Positions 16,705 to 26,621 of a stretch of 61,755 nucleotides of DNA are shown piece after piece. The position numbers and the translations under genes are program-made. This stretch comes from Pelagicoccus sp. Its GTDB lineage: Bacteria > Verrucomicrobiota > Verrucomicrobiia > Opitutales > Opitutaceae. The stretch spans positions 1 through 61,755 of the forward strand of contig JANQRJ010000055.1 of NCBI GenBank assembly GCA_028284635.1, in the 5' to 3' direction. The notes beneath the pieces were generated by a model. It worked only from the letters and a program-made list of their open reading frames with translations. It was not told the DNA's origin and ran no database searches. Each line of letters begins with the position of its first letter. Position 1 is the stretch's first letter.

Positions 16705-17112
16705 CTACCGCAGGCGAGATTCAATCTTACGCATAAACTCGGTTTCAGAAGCGACTTCGCCATCTGACTCGAAAAGCTTGCTCATCAAGGAATAGGCGGT
16801 CGATTTCGATTTTTCCGAAACAAGTCTGCCGACGATGTCGTCGACTAGCTCTTCTTCCATTCTTTCGTCAGGCATAGCTCTCCTGACTTTATCAGTCGCA
16901 GTTGAAATGTAGATATCCACGGAAGTTCCGGAGTCCCAGCTAAGACGTTCCGCCTCTTCCTTGAAAACTCGATCCTCAGCTAGAGAAAGATGATTGTCCA
17001 AGTACGTACACAGCAGAAGGAGATCTAAGATCGCTTCTCTTTCCCCTTGCGCGAGGCCGTCGCTGCTTTGCGAATCTTGGTCGTTGCCAAATAATTTTGC
17101 TAGGATGTTCAT
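16705..17112 (-). CDS. TerB-like domain protein
   Basis: A 135-aa helical cytoplasmic protein. Residues 27-60 (ILDLLLLCTYLDNHLSLAED) and 95-135 (MSKLFESDGEVASETEFMRK) match the paired helix pattern of TerB/DjlA-type domains, in which acidic residues (E, D) can bind metal. There is no J-domain and no tellurite operon nearby. I call it TerB-like by eye, not with a database match. Confidence 0.6.
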   Translation of the reverse strand: MNILAKLFGNDQDSQSSDGLAQGEREAILDLLLLCTYLDNHLSLAEDRVFKEEAERLSWDSGTSVDIYISTATDKVRRAMPDERMEEELVDDIVGRLVSEKSKSTAYSLMSKLFESDGEVASETEFMRKIESRLR

Positions 17113-17551
17113 AAGAGCTTTTTCGCCACCGCGAATCTGTTGAAGAATCTGGATTCTTGCAGAACTGGAGAGGCCATTTATCCATCAAGGATGATCGATT
17201 GTCGAGCGCCTAGTAGAAACGGCGCTATTCAGGGGTTTGTTTTAAAGTGTCGGCTCTGGGAACGCGGGCGGCTCGCCCGCAGCCAAGCTGATTTCCGCAT
17301 TGCTGCGGGCGAGCCGCCCGCGTTCCTAGAATGATGCAGTTAAAAACACACCCAATAGAATCTTGCAACATGACTCACGACAAGTCCCCAACTCGTCGGG
17401 AGCCCTACCAAGGCATGTTTATAGCCGTGCTTCACGTCTCTATACGTCGCAGACCTTGAGCTTGTCGAAAGGCAGAGAGTAGAGCCTGCAATGCGGACGC
17501 GGGCTAAAAGCGCCGCGCTACTCTTGGTGACATCCCATGCATGACACCACA
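17113..17551. other. spacer carrying a GC-rich palindrome
   Basis: About 440 bases without a gene between the TerB-like and GspE genes. Besides the palindrome at 17259, positions 17519-17545 (CTCTTGGTGACATCCCATGC and on) are a copy of the conserved flank of family B elements, preceded by GGCGCTAC-like remnants at 17511-17518. Confidence 0.6.
17259..17326. repeat. 25-bp perfect inverted repeat, GGAACGCGGGCGGCTCGC type
   Basis: Positions 17259-17283 are the exact reverse complement of 17302-17326, around an 18-nt loop. It is a GC-rich palindrome with no other copy seen in the window. Confidence 0.85.
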
Positions 17552-19267
17552 CTAAAACATATCGACTGGTACGGTGGCGAGGGCTTCTTCTAGAGTGCTG
17601 AGCCCGTCCTTCACTTTGAGGAGACTGTCTTGGTGGAGGGTCTTCATGCCGGACTTCACTGCGGTACGCTTGATGTCGGCCGTCTCGCGTCCCTTGTTGA
17701 TGTCTTCGATGAGCTCCTCATTGGTCGTCATGAGTTCGTGGATACCGACTCGACCTTTGTAGCCTGTGCTATTGCAGCGAGGGCAGCCTTTGGGGCTGTG
17801 CTTGAAGATGGGACCGGACCAGCCAAGAGCGTTTTCGAGAATTTCCTTCTCGCGGCCCTCGGGCTCGTATTGCACGCGGCAGGTCTTGCAAACGCGGCGC
17901 ATGAGACGCTGGGCGCAAACGCAGAGCAGGGAGGAGGAGATCATGAAAGGCTCGATACCCATGTCGGTCAGACGGGCGACCGTACTTGGGGCATCGTTTG
18001 TGTGCAGCGTACTGATGAGGAGGTGACCGGTGAGGGCCGCTTCCACTGCGATGTTGGCAGTTTCCTGGTCGCGAATTTCGCCGACTAGGATGATGTCGGG
18101 GTCCTGGCGGAGAAAAGCGCGAAGAGCGCTGGCGAATGTCAGACCGATCTGCCGGTTCATCTGCATCTGATTGATGCCGTTGAGAGTGTATTCGATGGGA
18201 TCTTCCGCAGTGCGGATGACGATGCCCGGATCGCTGATCTCGTTGAGCGCCGAATAGAGGGTCATGGACTTGCCGGAGCCGGTGGGACCGCAATGCAGGA
18301 TCATGCCGTACGGGTTCTTGATGATCTCGCGGTAGCGTTCGAGGTTCTCGGGCGAGAAGCCGAGGGCGGGCATGGGAAGGGTCGACTTCTGCTTGTCGAG
18401 GATACGCATGACGACGCCTTCGCCGTGGTTGAGCGGGGCGGTGGAGACGCGGAGGTCGATGTCGACGTTCTTCTTGGTAAACTGTTTGAAAACGATACGA
18501 CCGTCTTGCGGGAGGCGACGTTCGGCGATGTCGAGATTGGCCATGATCTTCAGGCGAGCGACGAGCGAACCGGAGACTTTCTGCGGGAGCTTGAGCTTCT
18601 CTTGGCAGACGCCGTCGATGCGGTAGCGCACGACGAGGTCCTTCTCGCGAGGCTCCACGTGGATGTCAGAGGCCCCACCGTAGTAGGCATCCTCGACGAT
18701 GCGATTGGCGAGCTGGATGATCGGGGCGGACTCCTCGCTGTCGAGAGCTTCGTCGGCATCCTCGATCTCGCCTTCGTCGAACTCCATGCCGACCGCTTCG
18801 ACAACGTCCCCGAAGTCGGCGGAGTCGGGCTTGACGTCCTGCTTGAGAACTTCGCAGATCTCCGCTTCGGAAGCGAGCAAAGCGACGACACGACGCTTGC
18901 TGAGGTTGGCAATGCGGGAGGTGAGCGTGAGCTCGAAGGGGTTGGCGAGGGCGACGACGATGAAACCGTCGAAGCAGCTCACCGGCACGACGTGGTTCTT
19001 GCCGCAAAATTCCTGATCGAGCACCTCCCAGGTGCCCTTGTTGATCTCGACACGCCTGACGTTGATCGGAGCAACGCCGTAGGTCTTTGCCTTGGCGAGA
19101 TTGAGCTGGTGGTCGGAGACTCGATACTCGGTGAGCAGGAGCTCGTCGAAAGAGCTACCGTTGAGTTCGGCTTCGCGTTGCTTGATCTCGCTCGTCTGAT
19201 CCGCGTCGAGGTATCCGAGAGAGCTGAGATGGTCTACGATGCCCGCTTGTAATCGCCCTAGCGCCAT
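17552..19267 (-). CDS. type II secretion/type IV pilus assembly ATPase (GspE/PilB family)
   Basis: A 571-aa hexameric secretion ATPase. N-terminal T2SSE_N domain (about 1-140), then the ATPase: Walker A GPTGSGKS (327-334), the Asp box with [19 protein letters not shown] as Walker B, the His box, and two zinc-type CxxC pairs ([15 protein letters not shown]) that mark the PilB/GspE zinc domain. The protein energises a pseudopilus or pilus from the cytoplasmic side. No other gsp/pil genes are in the window. It is separated by six bases from the next upstream gene, so the pair is probably co-transcribed. Assigning it to GspE or PilB is not possible here. Confidence 0.93.
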   Translation of the reverse strand: MALGRLQAGIVDHLSSLGYLDADQTSEIKQREAELNGSSFDELLLTEYRVSDHQLNLAKAKTYGVAPINVRRVEINKGTWEVLDQEFCGKNHVVPVSCFDGFIVVALANPFELTLTSRIANLSKRRVVALLASEAEICEVLKQDVKPDSADFGDVVEAVGMEFDEGEIEDADEALDSEESAPIIQLANRIVEDAYYGGASDIHVEPREKDLVVRYRIDGVCQEKLKLPQKVSGSLVARLKIMANLDIAERRLPQDGRIVFKQFTKKNVDIDLRVSTAPLNHGEGVVMRILDKQKSTLPMPALGFSPENLERYREIIKNPYGMILHCGPTGSGKSMTLYSALNEISDPGIVIRTAEDPIEYTLNGINQMQMNRQIGLTFASALRAFLRQDPDIILVGEIRDQETANIAVEAALTGHLLISTLHTNDAPSTVARLTDMGIEPFMISSSLLCVCAQRLMRRVCKTCRVQYEPEGREKEILENALGWSGPIFKHSPKGCPRCNSTGYKGRVGIHELMTTNEELIEDINKGRETADIKRTAVKSGMKTLHQDSLLKVKDGLSTLEEALATVPVDMF

Positions 19268-19273
19268 CCGATG

Positions 19274-19783
19274 CTACTTGGCCGCCATCGCGGCCTTGGC
19301 CTCCTCTGCCTCAAGCGATTCCAGGTATTCCGATATCGAATCCAATGGGGCGGCGTACCAGACGACGTTGCCTGGATATTTCTTTTCCCAAAACTCGCGA
19401 ACGGCTGGACTGAGGTAGTAGGCGGTAGCCAGGTAGCAGGTCCCTTCCATCAGGTCGAACGGCACGGTCCAGGTGGCCCAGCATTCGGCGCGGTCGACGG
19501 TAGCGGTGAGCTCGTCCTGAGGCTCCAGATTGCGCACGTCGATGAGGCCAAGAGACTCCTCCTCGAGGAGGTGTTCCAGAAGCGTCTTTTCGGCAAGGCT
19601 CTGGTTCTCGTTTATCAAGATGGTAAGCAGACTCACGCGCAACTCTTCCTTGGCGTTGGAAAGCAGCTCGAGCAAGCGCTCGTTTGCCGCGTCCAAAGCG
19701 TCGATGGAAATGAGCCCACGTTCCACTAAATTCGCCCCGAGGAGGCGATTTGCGCGCATGATAAGTGGCTTGAGACTGGCCAT
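19274..19783 (-). CDS. small partner protein of the secretion ATPase, unknown
   Basis: A 169-aa protein directly upstream of the GspE/PilB gene. Its first half (LLGANLVERGLISIDALDAA followed by NERLLELLS) resembles the helical start of a T2SSE N-domain, as in GspE, MshEN and related proteins; the second half (YYLSPAVREFWEKKYPGNVV and on) lacks any ATPase motif. It may be a truncated or stand-alone N-domain homologue that binds the inner-membrane platform or the ATPase. The start ATG follows a weak Shine-Dalgarno region. I did not recognise the family with certainty. Confidence 0.65.
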   Translation of the reverse strand: MASLKPLIMRANRLLGANLVERGLISIDALDAANERLLELLSNAKEELRVSLLTILINENQSLAEKTLLEHLLEEESLGLIDVRNLEPQDELTATVDRAECWATWTVPFDLMEGTCYLATAYYLSPAVREFWEKKYPGNVVWYAAPLDSISEYLESLEAEEAKAAMAAK

Positions 19784-19807
19784 GGGTCGGTTGGAAATCC
19801 TTTTTGA

Positions 19808-20866
19808 CTACAGAGATTCCGAGTCGTCGTTCGCGGATTCGCTGTTGGCTATCTCGGCTTCTTTGGCCCTGTCTTTAGCCTCGGTCACCTTTTCCCACAG
19901 AACTTCCTTGAATTCATCCAATCCCTCACCCGTGAGACAGGAAATCGGCTGAGTGACGCAATCGTGACGCCTGCCAAACTCGGCAAGATTCTCAACCGAG
20001 ACCTCCTCATCCATCTTATTGGCCAGCACGATACGAGGTTTCTCCAGCAAAGAGCGATCGTAGGCCCCGAGTTCGGCGAGCAGTTGGGCGTAGTCGTCCC
20101 AAGGCATGCGGCCATCGATGCCCGACATGTCGACAAGCAGCGCTAGGACGAAGCAACGCTCGATGTGCCGCAGAAAACGGTGTCCGAGGCCCCGGTTTTC
20201 GCTAGCCCCCTCGATGATGCCTGGGATGTCAGCCATCTGGAGGCGTTGGTAGCGATCGGGATATTCGATGACCCCAATGCCGGGATGCAGCGTAGTGAAG
20301 GGATAGGCCGCCATCTTCGGGCGAGCGTTGGTGATCATGTTGGTCAAGGTAGACTTCCCGGCGTTGGGATAGCCGACGAGACCTACGTCGGCAATGCTCT
20401 TGAGTACGAGCTTGAACTCGCCCCGCTCGCCTGCCTCGCCCGGATTGGACTGCCGAGGGGCTCGGTTGACCGAGCTCTTGAACTTGGCATTGCCCCAACC
20501 GCCATTGCCGCCCTTGAGCAAACGCACGCGCTGGCCGACCTCCAAGATCTCCGCTACAAGCTGGCCCGTGGAATGATCCGTAACCACTGTGCCAAGCGGC
20601 ACCAGCAGCACGGCATCCGCTCCAGCGCGACCCATCTGGTCAGAGCCGCGACCGTGCTCGCCACGCTTGCCCTTCCAGTGCGGCTGATAGCGATACTTGA
20701 CGAGGTTGTTCTCGTTGTTGGTGCCCTCGAGAATAACGTCGCCACCCTTCCCTCCGTCTCCTCCATTGGGACCGCCAAAGGCCTCGTACTTCTCCCGGCG
20801 AAAGCTGACACACCCATTGCCACCATCCCCCGCCTGGGCCATAATCCTGACTTCGTCCACGAACAT
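19808..20866 (-). CDS. obg: Obg/CgtA ribosome-associated GTPase
   Basis: A 352-aa GTPase needed for 50S maturation and stress control. The Obg fold is seen at the N-terminus with its glycine-rich loops (GDGGNGCVSF, GGPNGGDGGKGGDV). G1 is GYPNAGKST, G3 DIPGIIEGA, G4 NKMD. The start was placed at MFVDEVRIM, the conventional Obg beginning; a longer frame adds 31 residues with no conservation, and an in-frame Met three codons earlier is also possible. It lies 24 bp upstream of the secretion-ATPase partner gene in the same orientation. Confidence 0.95.
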   Translation of the reverse strand: MFVDEVRIMAQAGDGGNGCVSFRREKYEAFGGPNGGDGGKGGDVILEGTNNENNLVKYRYQPHWKGKRGEHGRGSDQMGRAGADAVLLVPLGTVVTDHSTGQLVAEILEVGQRVRLLKGGNGGWGNAKFKSSVNRAPRQSNPGEAGERGEFKLVLKSIADVGLVGYPNAGKSTLTNMITNARPKMAAYPFTTLHPGIGVIEYPDRYQRLQMADIPGIIEGASENRGLGHRFLRHIERCFVLALLVDMSGIDGRMPWDDYAQLLAELGAYDRSLLEKPRIVLANKMDEEVSVENLAEFGRRHDCVTQPISCLTGEGLDEFKEVLWEKVTEAKDRAKEAEIANSESANDDSESL

Positions 20867-21004
20867 GGGCGGCATCCAATAGATAAGCCCCGCCGAAAAG
20901 CAACTGCGCAGGACAGCCCAAGAGTTTGGGAGCAGCGACCATCCCGACAAGTTTCCCACTCGCTGGGATCCCTACTAGGACGCAGTTCTATTCGCACCTC
21001 CCGT

Positions 21005-21040
21005 GCAGTAACTCTGGTCAGGAGACCAGAGTTACTGCAA
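21005..21040. repeat. TGCAGTAACTCTGGTC hairpin, 16-bp perfect arms (family E)
   Basis: Positions 21005-21020 are the exact reverse complement of 21025-21040, with loop AGGA. Related elements occur at 50398-50435 and 50988-51025, with different central bases. The element sits in the 291-bp gap between obg and the subtilase gene. Confidence 0.85.
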
Positions 21041-21157
21041 AGAAGATCGTTTCATTCGCAGGGTTTCGTGGTTAGGCGAAGAAACGACACCGCAACCGCT
21101 CGGAGCATGCACTCACGAACACGGCTACCCCTGAGAATCGTCCTTTTCAACATGCTC

Positions 21158-24100
21158 TCAGCGAAGTTCGAATACCCCCAGCAGAGCGTTGCCGGAAGTA
21201 GCTGACTCCGCCTTCAGCCGCGCCACGTAAGTTCCAGGTTCCAGCCAGATCCTCATCGCGGCATCCTCTACCGCCTCGAGCTCAGCCAATCCGACATCCA
21301 GGGCCGCGCTCAACAACGCTCGAAACGGACCCTGCGAAGACTCGCCAGCTAGAGAAAAAAGCGTACCCTCAAGCCAAGAAGCGTTGGCTGCCAATTCCTC
21401 GAACGCCTCGCCGTCGAAGCGAAAAACCGCCAACTCAGGATCCGCCCCAAGCAACGATCTAGCCGAAACCAGAACCTCCAAAGGCTCGCCGCCCTCCACG
21501 GAAAAGACCACTGCGGAGCCAGCATCTCCACCAACCGGAAACTGGAAACGCAAGGCTCGCGACAGCCGACTCGAAGTCTCCAAATCCCCCGTGGCCAAAG
21601 CTCGACCCACCACTTCCAACAAGTCCGACGAGTCGCCGGCATCCAAACGCTTCAAGTGCCCTTTGTCACTCAAGGCCACGAATTCCAGCGACGAAAGCGA
21701 CAACGGCGCCCTACCCAGAGCCCCAGTCGCCAGTTCAGCCTGCGCCGTCTCGCCTTCGCCCACAAAGCTGCCAAAGAAACTCCCCTCATCTCCCAGAGCA
21801 GAGACCACCGAGCCAGCCCGCAGCCTTCCTTCCGAATTCACATCCTCCGCCTTCAGGAAAAACGCGGCTTCACCCACCGTCCCAACCACGCTCGCCGCCT
21901 CCAGATCGATCGATCCAGAAAAAGCTTCGCCCCGCGACGACGCCAACGAAAAGCTTCCATCCTCCTCGATCCGTCCCAAGGCCAAATCCGCCGCAAATCC
22001 CTCGCGACTCAACAAGGCGCGCCCATCCGGCAACACCTCCAGAACGACCGAATCACCAGCCCGGCCTAGAACTCCACCTCGGTACCTGCCCGCAAAAGAA
22101 CTGCTGGAGAAAGGCAGAATCAGCGTCTCGCCATTAAAGCTTATCCCATAGCCCGGCACTTCGCCCACAAGCCCATCCACCAGCAAACCGGCAACCCGGC
22201 CTACCGAATCCTCCAACGTCGAAAACGCCCCTGAAGCGTCGATTCGGGCCTCTTCGCGAAACCTGTAGAAACCCGTATCCGGATCCAGAATCGTAACGTA
22301 TCCAACATCCGATGACGGCTCCAACTCCAGCCAGATCTGCCCTCCGCCGCTCGTCTGTCCCGTATGGAAACGTTCCAGTCTCGAGCCGAGACTTCGCGTA
22401 AAGACCCGAGTCGCTATCCCGTCCGAGACATAGGCGCTCACCACGTAGGCGGTCTCGTCCAGCAGCCGAACCTCTAACGAGCTCGCCGAAGAGGAAGACA
22501 CCTCGTGGCGGCCCAAACTCGAAACGCGCCACCGTGTCGACACTCCCGCTATCGAGAGATCTTGTATCGATAAATTCATGACATCCCCTGGCGAGAAGTC
22601 CTCCGGCCCCTCGAGCGTCGCTCCCTCCCAGCGAGCGGCCGTCATGCTGGCCCCCAATGCCGCCACTTCCGCCTCGCCTAGCTCTCGATTATAGAGCCGC
22701 ACGCTAGCGATCGGGCCCTGCCAAGATCGATCGCTAGCCTCGTTGTTGCCCACGAACGCCGGACCGCTGGTCGTCGTCGCGCTGCCAGCCGGCAGCTGCT
22801 GCAAGCGCGCCGCCAGCCGCTTGCCATTCAGGAAGAGCGAAGGCGCGTTGTCCAAATTCGAGCTGTCGTAAGAGCCCACCACATAGTACCATTCGCCCTG
22901 CCGCACGGACTCGGGCGGCGCGTTCCAGACTCCGAAACTCTGGCTGCGATCCGCGTAGAACTTCAGGGTGTTTCGATTGCCATCCGGCGTACCCGCCCCA
23001 GAGCTGGAAGAGAAGTAGAGATAATAGGCAGGCGTATTCACAATCCGAGGATGCGGACTGGAACCGAAGTTGTCTGATCTCACCAGCGCGGCGATCGTGA
23101 CGCGCGACGAGTAGTTCGCGTTGAAAAGCATCTTGCTCGCTCCACCGGCGAACTGGGCGGCCCGTCCGTAGTTAGTATCCAATTTCTGGGCGCTTTGCAG
23201 CGTTCCATCGCCGTTTCCCGCCAGATCCGGTTCGCTGCTGCCGCTGCCTTCGAACTCGTAGCGATGCTGCAGCCCGCTAAGCACGTCGTTCGCGGAGCCC
23301 AGGACAACCCACCGGTCCACTGTTTTCTCCAACCCAGACAGAACCGCCGAAAAGCGGACACGAGCCATGCCTTCCCCAGAAGGCAGCAAAGCGAACGATC
23401 CACCGTCCACCTCCACCAGCGTCGCCACCGTAGATCCATCCAAAAGCTCCGCCGCTACCTCTGCCCCAGGCAATGTCGCAACATCGAAGAAAATCGGCGA
23501 ACGACTGCCGCCAGCCAAGACGATCGCGTCGTCCACGTTGCTGACCCCTACGAAATGTCCTTTCAACTCCGGTCGCAATGCCGCTAGCAGATTCAACCGC
23601 CCGCCCGTCACCGAGGTTCCGGCCTGGTTGGGTATCAGGTCTACCGTATCCAGAATCCGCTGTCTAATCTCGGCTCCACTCAGCTCCGGCTCCTCCCCGG
23701 CAATCAAGGCAACCGCTCCCGCCACCATAGGAGAAGCCATCGAGGTACCACTCAGAAAAGCGTATCCATTTCCTAGGTACGTCGAATAGATTTCCGTACC
23801 CGGAGCCGACAGATCGACACTGATTTCCCCGCGATTGGAGGCAAGGCTGAGAAGGTCCCCCTGGTTCGAATTGGCCACCGACAGAATATTCTCTATGGTA
23901 TAGCCTGCAGGAAACTGCAAAGCGATCGAGCTGTCATCCATATCGAAGCCATCGTTGCCAGCCGCCGCCACAAACACGATTCCCAGGTCTCGATGCCGCC
24001 GTATTTCTTGCTGAACCGCCGAACTCGGAGAGCCAGATCCGTAGGAATTGTTCGTAACCGCAATATTGACTCCCGACTGCTTCATCCGAGCGACGTAGGC

Positions 24101-25153
24101 CAAGGCTTCCACGATCGCCCCCGTTCGCAAACCGTCGTCGGTCCCCACTCTCAGTGGCATGATGCTGATATCCCAATTGACTCCCACCGTACCCACCTGG
24201 TTGTCGCCCACTGCCCCCAGAATACCAGCCACATGAGTGCCGTGACCATCGATGTCGTCAGGCGAAGAATCGCCGTCGAAAAAGTCCCAACCAGACCTGT
24301 CGTCCCTCAATCCATTGCCGTCATCATCCAATCCGTTGTTTGCAATCTCCTCTGTATTCAAAAAAACATTACTACTAATATCCGAATGACCCACATTCAA
24401 GCCCGTATCAAGCACCGCGACCACCACAGACTCCGTACCCGTCGCAAACTCCCAGGCATCCAAGGCTCCGATCTGCTCCAGTCCCCACTTTCTCGAAGAA
24501 TCGAACTCCCGCGGGGCCGCAGCCGTGAAGTTGACGATCTCCAACTCGACGATCGCATCCGGAAAACGCGCTTGATACTCCGCTACCAGAAACTCCAATT
24601 TTCCCAGACTCGGTTCTGGCACTCCAAAACTCGTGTATCCAGAAAGCGGCAACTCTCTTTCGACATAGAGATCGAACTCCTGGACGAACCGCTGCAGGGC
24701 CTTCCGATCGACCACTTCAGGATCCGTCTCCGCCAGAAACACGTTGCCCATGTAGGCCGTGAAGCCGAAGTATGCGGCCTCGCCACGACTATCGCGGCCC
24801 ACTTTGTCCTCCCAGATGACGTAGGGAAAATCCGAATTCCCCGTCTCCAGCAAATACTGGATGCGAAGCTCGTCAGGACTCCGCAAAAGACTGCGCTCCT
24901 CCCGAACGGTCGCCTCTGGATAGCGATCCAGCCAATCGCCCCCACCAGTCCCGTCCTCTGGGACGGTCAAGGCAACCGGAACCTTCTTTTCCTCAGGAGC
25001 TCGCAATAGATCCGAGTCCCGAACCACTAAACCGTCGCCAGAGATCGACCCGCGAAAATCGCTTCTGTCCGTAGGCCAGAGCATCAAGCCGATCAGGACC
25101 AGCCCAACCGCCAGTCCCGCCAAGCCCACAATCGCGAATTTCGAATCCTTCAT
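21158..25153 (-). CDS. subtilisin-type (S8) serine peptidase with LamG domain
   Basis: A 1331-aa membrane-anchored or secreted peptidase. An N-terminal hydrophobic segment (residues 6-26) is a signal or anchor. The S8 catalytic triad is intact: Asp249 in VAVLDTGLN, His304 in DGHGTHVAG, Ser471 in LSGTSMASP, with the oxyanion Asn400 in AAAGNDG. A Ca-binding-like 'DDDGNGLRDD' loop lies between Asp and His. A LamG/concanavalin-type domain with 'YVVGSYDSSNLDN' and 'LFLNGKRLAA' follows at about 660-830, then long beta-rich repeats to the C-terminus. Start placed at MKDSKFAIVG; 21 residues earlier are unconserved. It may act on extracellular proteins or on glycan-bound substrates. Confidence 0.85.
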   Translation of the reverse strand: MKDSKFAIVGLAGLAVGLVLIGLMLWPTDRSDFRGSISGDGLVVRDSDLLRAPEEKKVPVALTVPEDGTGGGDWLDRYPEATVREERSLLRSPDELRIQYLLETGNSDFPYVIWEDKVGRDSRGEAAYFGFTAYMGNVFLAETDPEVVDRKALQRFVQEFDLYVERELPLSGYTSFGVPEPSLGKLEFLVAEYQARFPDAIVELEIVNFTAAAPREFDSSRKWGLEQIGALDAWEFATGTESVVVAVLDTGLNVGHSDISSNVFLNTEEIANNGLDDDGNGLRDDRSGWDFFDGDSSPDDIDGHGTHVAGILGAVGDNQVGTVGVNWDISIMPLRVGTDDGLRTGAIVEALAYVARMKQSGVNIAVTNNSYGSGSPSSAVQQEIRRHRDLGIVFVAAAGNDGFDMDDSSIALQFPAGYTIENILSVANSNQGDLLSLASNRGEISVDLSAPGTEIYSTYLGNGYAFLSGTSMASPMVAGAVALIAGEEPELSGAEIRQRILDTVDLIPNQAGTSVTGGRLNLLAALRPELKGHFVGVSNVDDAIVLAGGSRSPIFFDVATLPGAEVAAELLDGSTVATLVEVDGGSFALLPSGEGMARVRFSAVLSGLEKTVDRWVVLGSANDVLSGLQHRYEFEGSGSSEPDLAGNGDGTLQSAQKLDTNYGRAAQFAGGASKMLFNANYSSRVTIAALVRSDNFGSSPHPRIVNTPAYYLYFSSSSGAGTPDGNRNTLKFYADRSQSFGVWNAPPESVRQGEWYYVVGSYDSSNLDNAPSLFLNGKRLAARLQQLPAGSATTTSGPAFVGNNEASDRSWQGPIASVRLYNRELGEAEVAALGASMTAARWEGATLEGPEDFSPGDVMNLSIQDLSIAGVSTRWRVSSLGRHEVSSSSASSLEVRLLDETAYVVSAYVSDGIATRVFTRSLGSRLERFHTGQTSGGGQIWLELEPSSDVGYVTILDPDTGFYRFREEARIDASGAFSTLEDSVGRVAGLLVDGLVGEVPGYGISFNGETLILPFSSSSFAGRYRGGVLGRAGDSVVLEVLPDGRALLSREGFAADLALGRIEEDGSFSLASSRGEAFSGSIDLEAASVVGTVGEAAFFLKAEDVNSEGRLRAGSVVSALGDEGSFFGSFVGEGETAQAELATGALGRAPLSLSSLEFVALSDKGHLKRLDAGDSSDLLEVVGRALATGDLETSSRLSRALRFQFPVGGDAGSAVVFSVEGGEPLEVLVSARSLLGADPELAVFRFDGEAFEELAANASWLEGTLFSLAGESSQGPFRALLSAALDVGLAELEAVEDAAMRIWLEPGTYVARLKAESATSGNALLGVFELR

Positions 25154-25282
25154 GCCTAGAAAGAGAGCACGTTCGGCCCAAGGTATTCCCAAGAACCCAA
25201 TCCATATACGGCGCAATCAGCCCGAGGTATTCATAAAAACGACACTCGTTTTTCAGTCGCCGTTCCGCTGATCGGAGCCAAG

Positions 25283-26311
25283 GTGACAGGCACTATGGCA
25301 TTGAGACTTGGCGAATACGTCGTAAAAGGGGAACTCTATAACGTTGATCGGAATTCGACTCATGGGTGGCTGCTTTTGCGAGATCAGCCCGAAACGGTGA
25401 CCTTCGAACTGACGGGGAATCCTTGGCCCGACTTGATAGGCAAGCGCTTGCGCTTCGCGTGCAGCGAGAGGGAGTTTGGCGGGGCAGAACATCTCTCGGC
25501 CAAGGGACGGGAAATTCCAGGACGCTTTGTTGGAGCGGTTGGAGACATAACCATCGAGCGCCAGAACCGTGTATTCGAGTGCTCGGTGGAAGAGTTCCTG
25601 CATCGCTCGAAACTGGGGGAGCCACTTCCCACTTTCTGGAAACGGTGTCTCTATCTGGAGTGGTATGGCAACTGCGGCCGCGTCGTTATCGAAATGGTGG
25701 ATCCGCAAGCCTGCCTGATCGAGGAAGTCGATGGGGAGGAGATTGCTCTGCCGTTGCCTCCCCTGCCACCAGCGCCTTTCGATCCGAATAACCCGCCAAA
25801 GCCGAGCAAGGAAGACTCTGGGATGGAAATCACCGAGGTGGAACTCATCGACGAAAACACGGCTCGAATCACGCGTCACGAGACTGCGGATACAGAGGAG
25901 GAAGAGGATAGTCCCTACGCCCTCTTTTCCGACGACTTCAAAAAACTGATACAGGCGGACGAGAAGCCGGGCAGCAAATACACGCAAGAGCTTAAAATAT
26001 TCGACTCCATCCTGGATGGAAGCGCCGAAGAAGACTCCTTGCGAAGTCTGATCGGCCCCACGCCTGACTGGTCCGAAATGAGCGACGAGGAGATCGAGAC
26101 GAAACTGCTAGCCACGATAGGGAAGCTCGGGCTGTACAATATAGCCTACCACATCTGCCCTCACTATAGCATGGCACAGGCCTGCAAATACTTGTTCGAG
26201 GAACTGGCCGACGAGAAGATACATCCGGAGCAGCTGCCGAAGACCGGCTTCTTCCAGCATTTTTCGACGCCGGAAGATTGCCCGCAGTGCGTGGAGGAGA
26301 TGGAGTCGTAG
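25283..26311 (+). CDS. protein of unknown function, acidic
   Basis: A 342-aa soluble, acidic protein that I do not recognise. GTG start with GGAG five bases upstream; an ATG four codons in is the alternative. The first half (residues 1-150) is beta-rich with a 'ALPLPPLPPAPFDPNN' proline linker near residue 160, and the second half contains acidic helices and a Cys/His-rich tail (YHICPHYS, EDCPQCVEEMES). Its stop codon TAG is the first part of the nested palindrome at 26308. No signal peptide is present. Confidence 0.7.
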   Translation: MTGTMALRLGEYVVKGELYNVDRNSTHGWLLLRDQPETVTFELTGNPWPDLIGKRLRFACSEREFGGAEHLSAKGREIPGRFVGAVGDITIERQNRVFECSVEEFLHRSKLGEPLPTFWKRCLYLEWYGNCGRVVIEMVDPQACLIEEVDGEEIALPLPPLPPAPFDPNNPPKPSKEDSGMEITEVELIDENTARITRHETADTEEEEDSPYALFSDDFKKLIQADEKPGSKYTQELKIFDSILDGSAEEDSLRSLIGPTPDWSEMSDEEIETKLLATIGKLGLYNIAYHICPHYSMAQACKYLFEELADEKIHPEQLPKTGFFQHFSTPEDCPQCVEEMES

Positions 26312-26617
26312 CGCGGATCCCGCAAAGCGCATAGGCGTCAACTTAAGCCTAAACGCAGTGCTGTGGAGGGCAATGCTCTGTCATTGCCGCGGAGCCTACA
26401 GGGGGGGGGAATAACCGGCGCGGCAACGACGGAGCGTTGCCCTCCAAATGATGCTTCTTACGTTAAGTTGACGCCAATGTGCAAAGCGGGACCGCGTCCG
26501 CGTTGTTTCTTATCCTCATCCTCTTCCTCATCTTTATCCTGGGATGAGGATGAAGATGAGGAAGAGGATGAGGAGGGGAATCGCGGACGCGGTCCCGCTC
26601 TGCGGGATCCGCGCTAC
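26308..26617. repeat. three-level nested palindrome (composite element), copy 1
   Basis: From outside in: GTAGCGCGGATCCCGC with GCGGGATCCGCGCTAC; GCGCATAGGCGTCAACTTAA with TTAAGTTGACGCCAATG; TGGAGGGCAATGC with GTTGCCCTCCA. A fourth palindrome, the GATGAG hairpin (26514-26539 with 26548-26573, one mismatch), sits on the right side inside ACCGCGTCCGCG/CGCGGACGCGGT. The element fills the gap between two convergent genes exactly; its first bases give the stop of the upstream gene. Other copies: 32064 and 57729. Confidence 0.85.
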
Positions 26618-26621
26618 ACGA

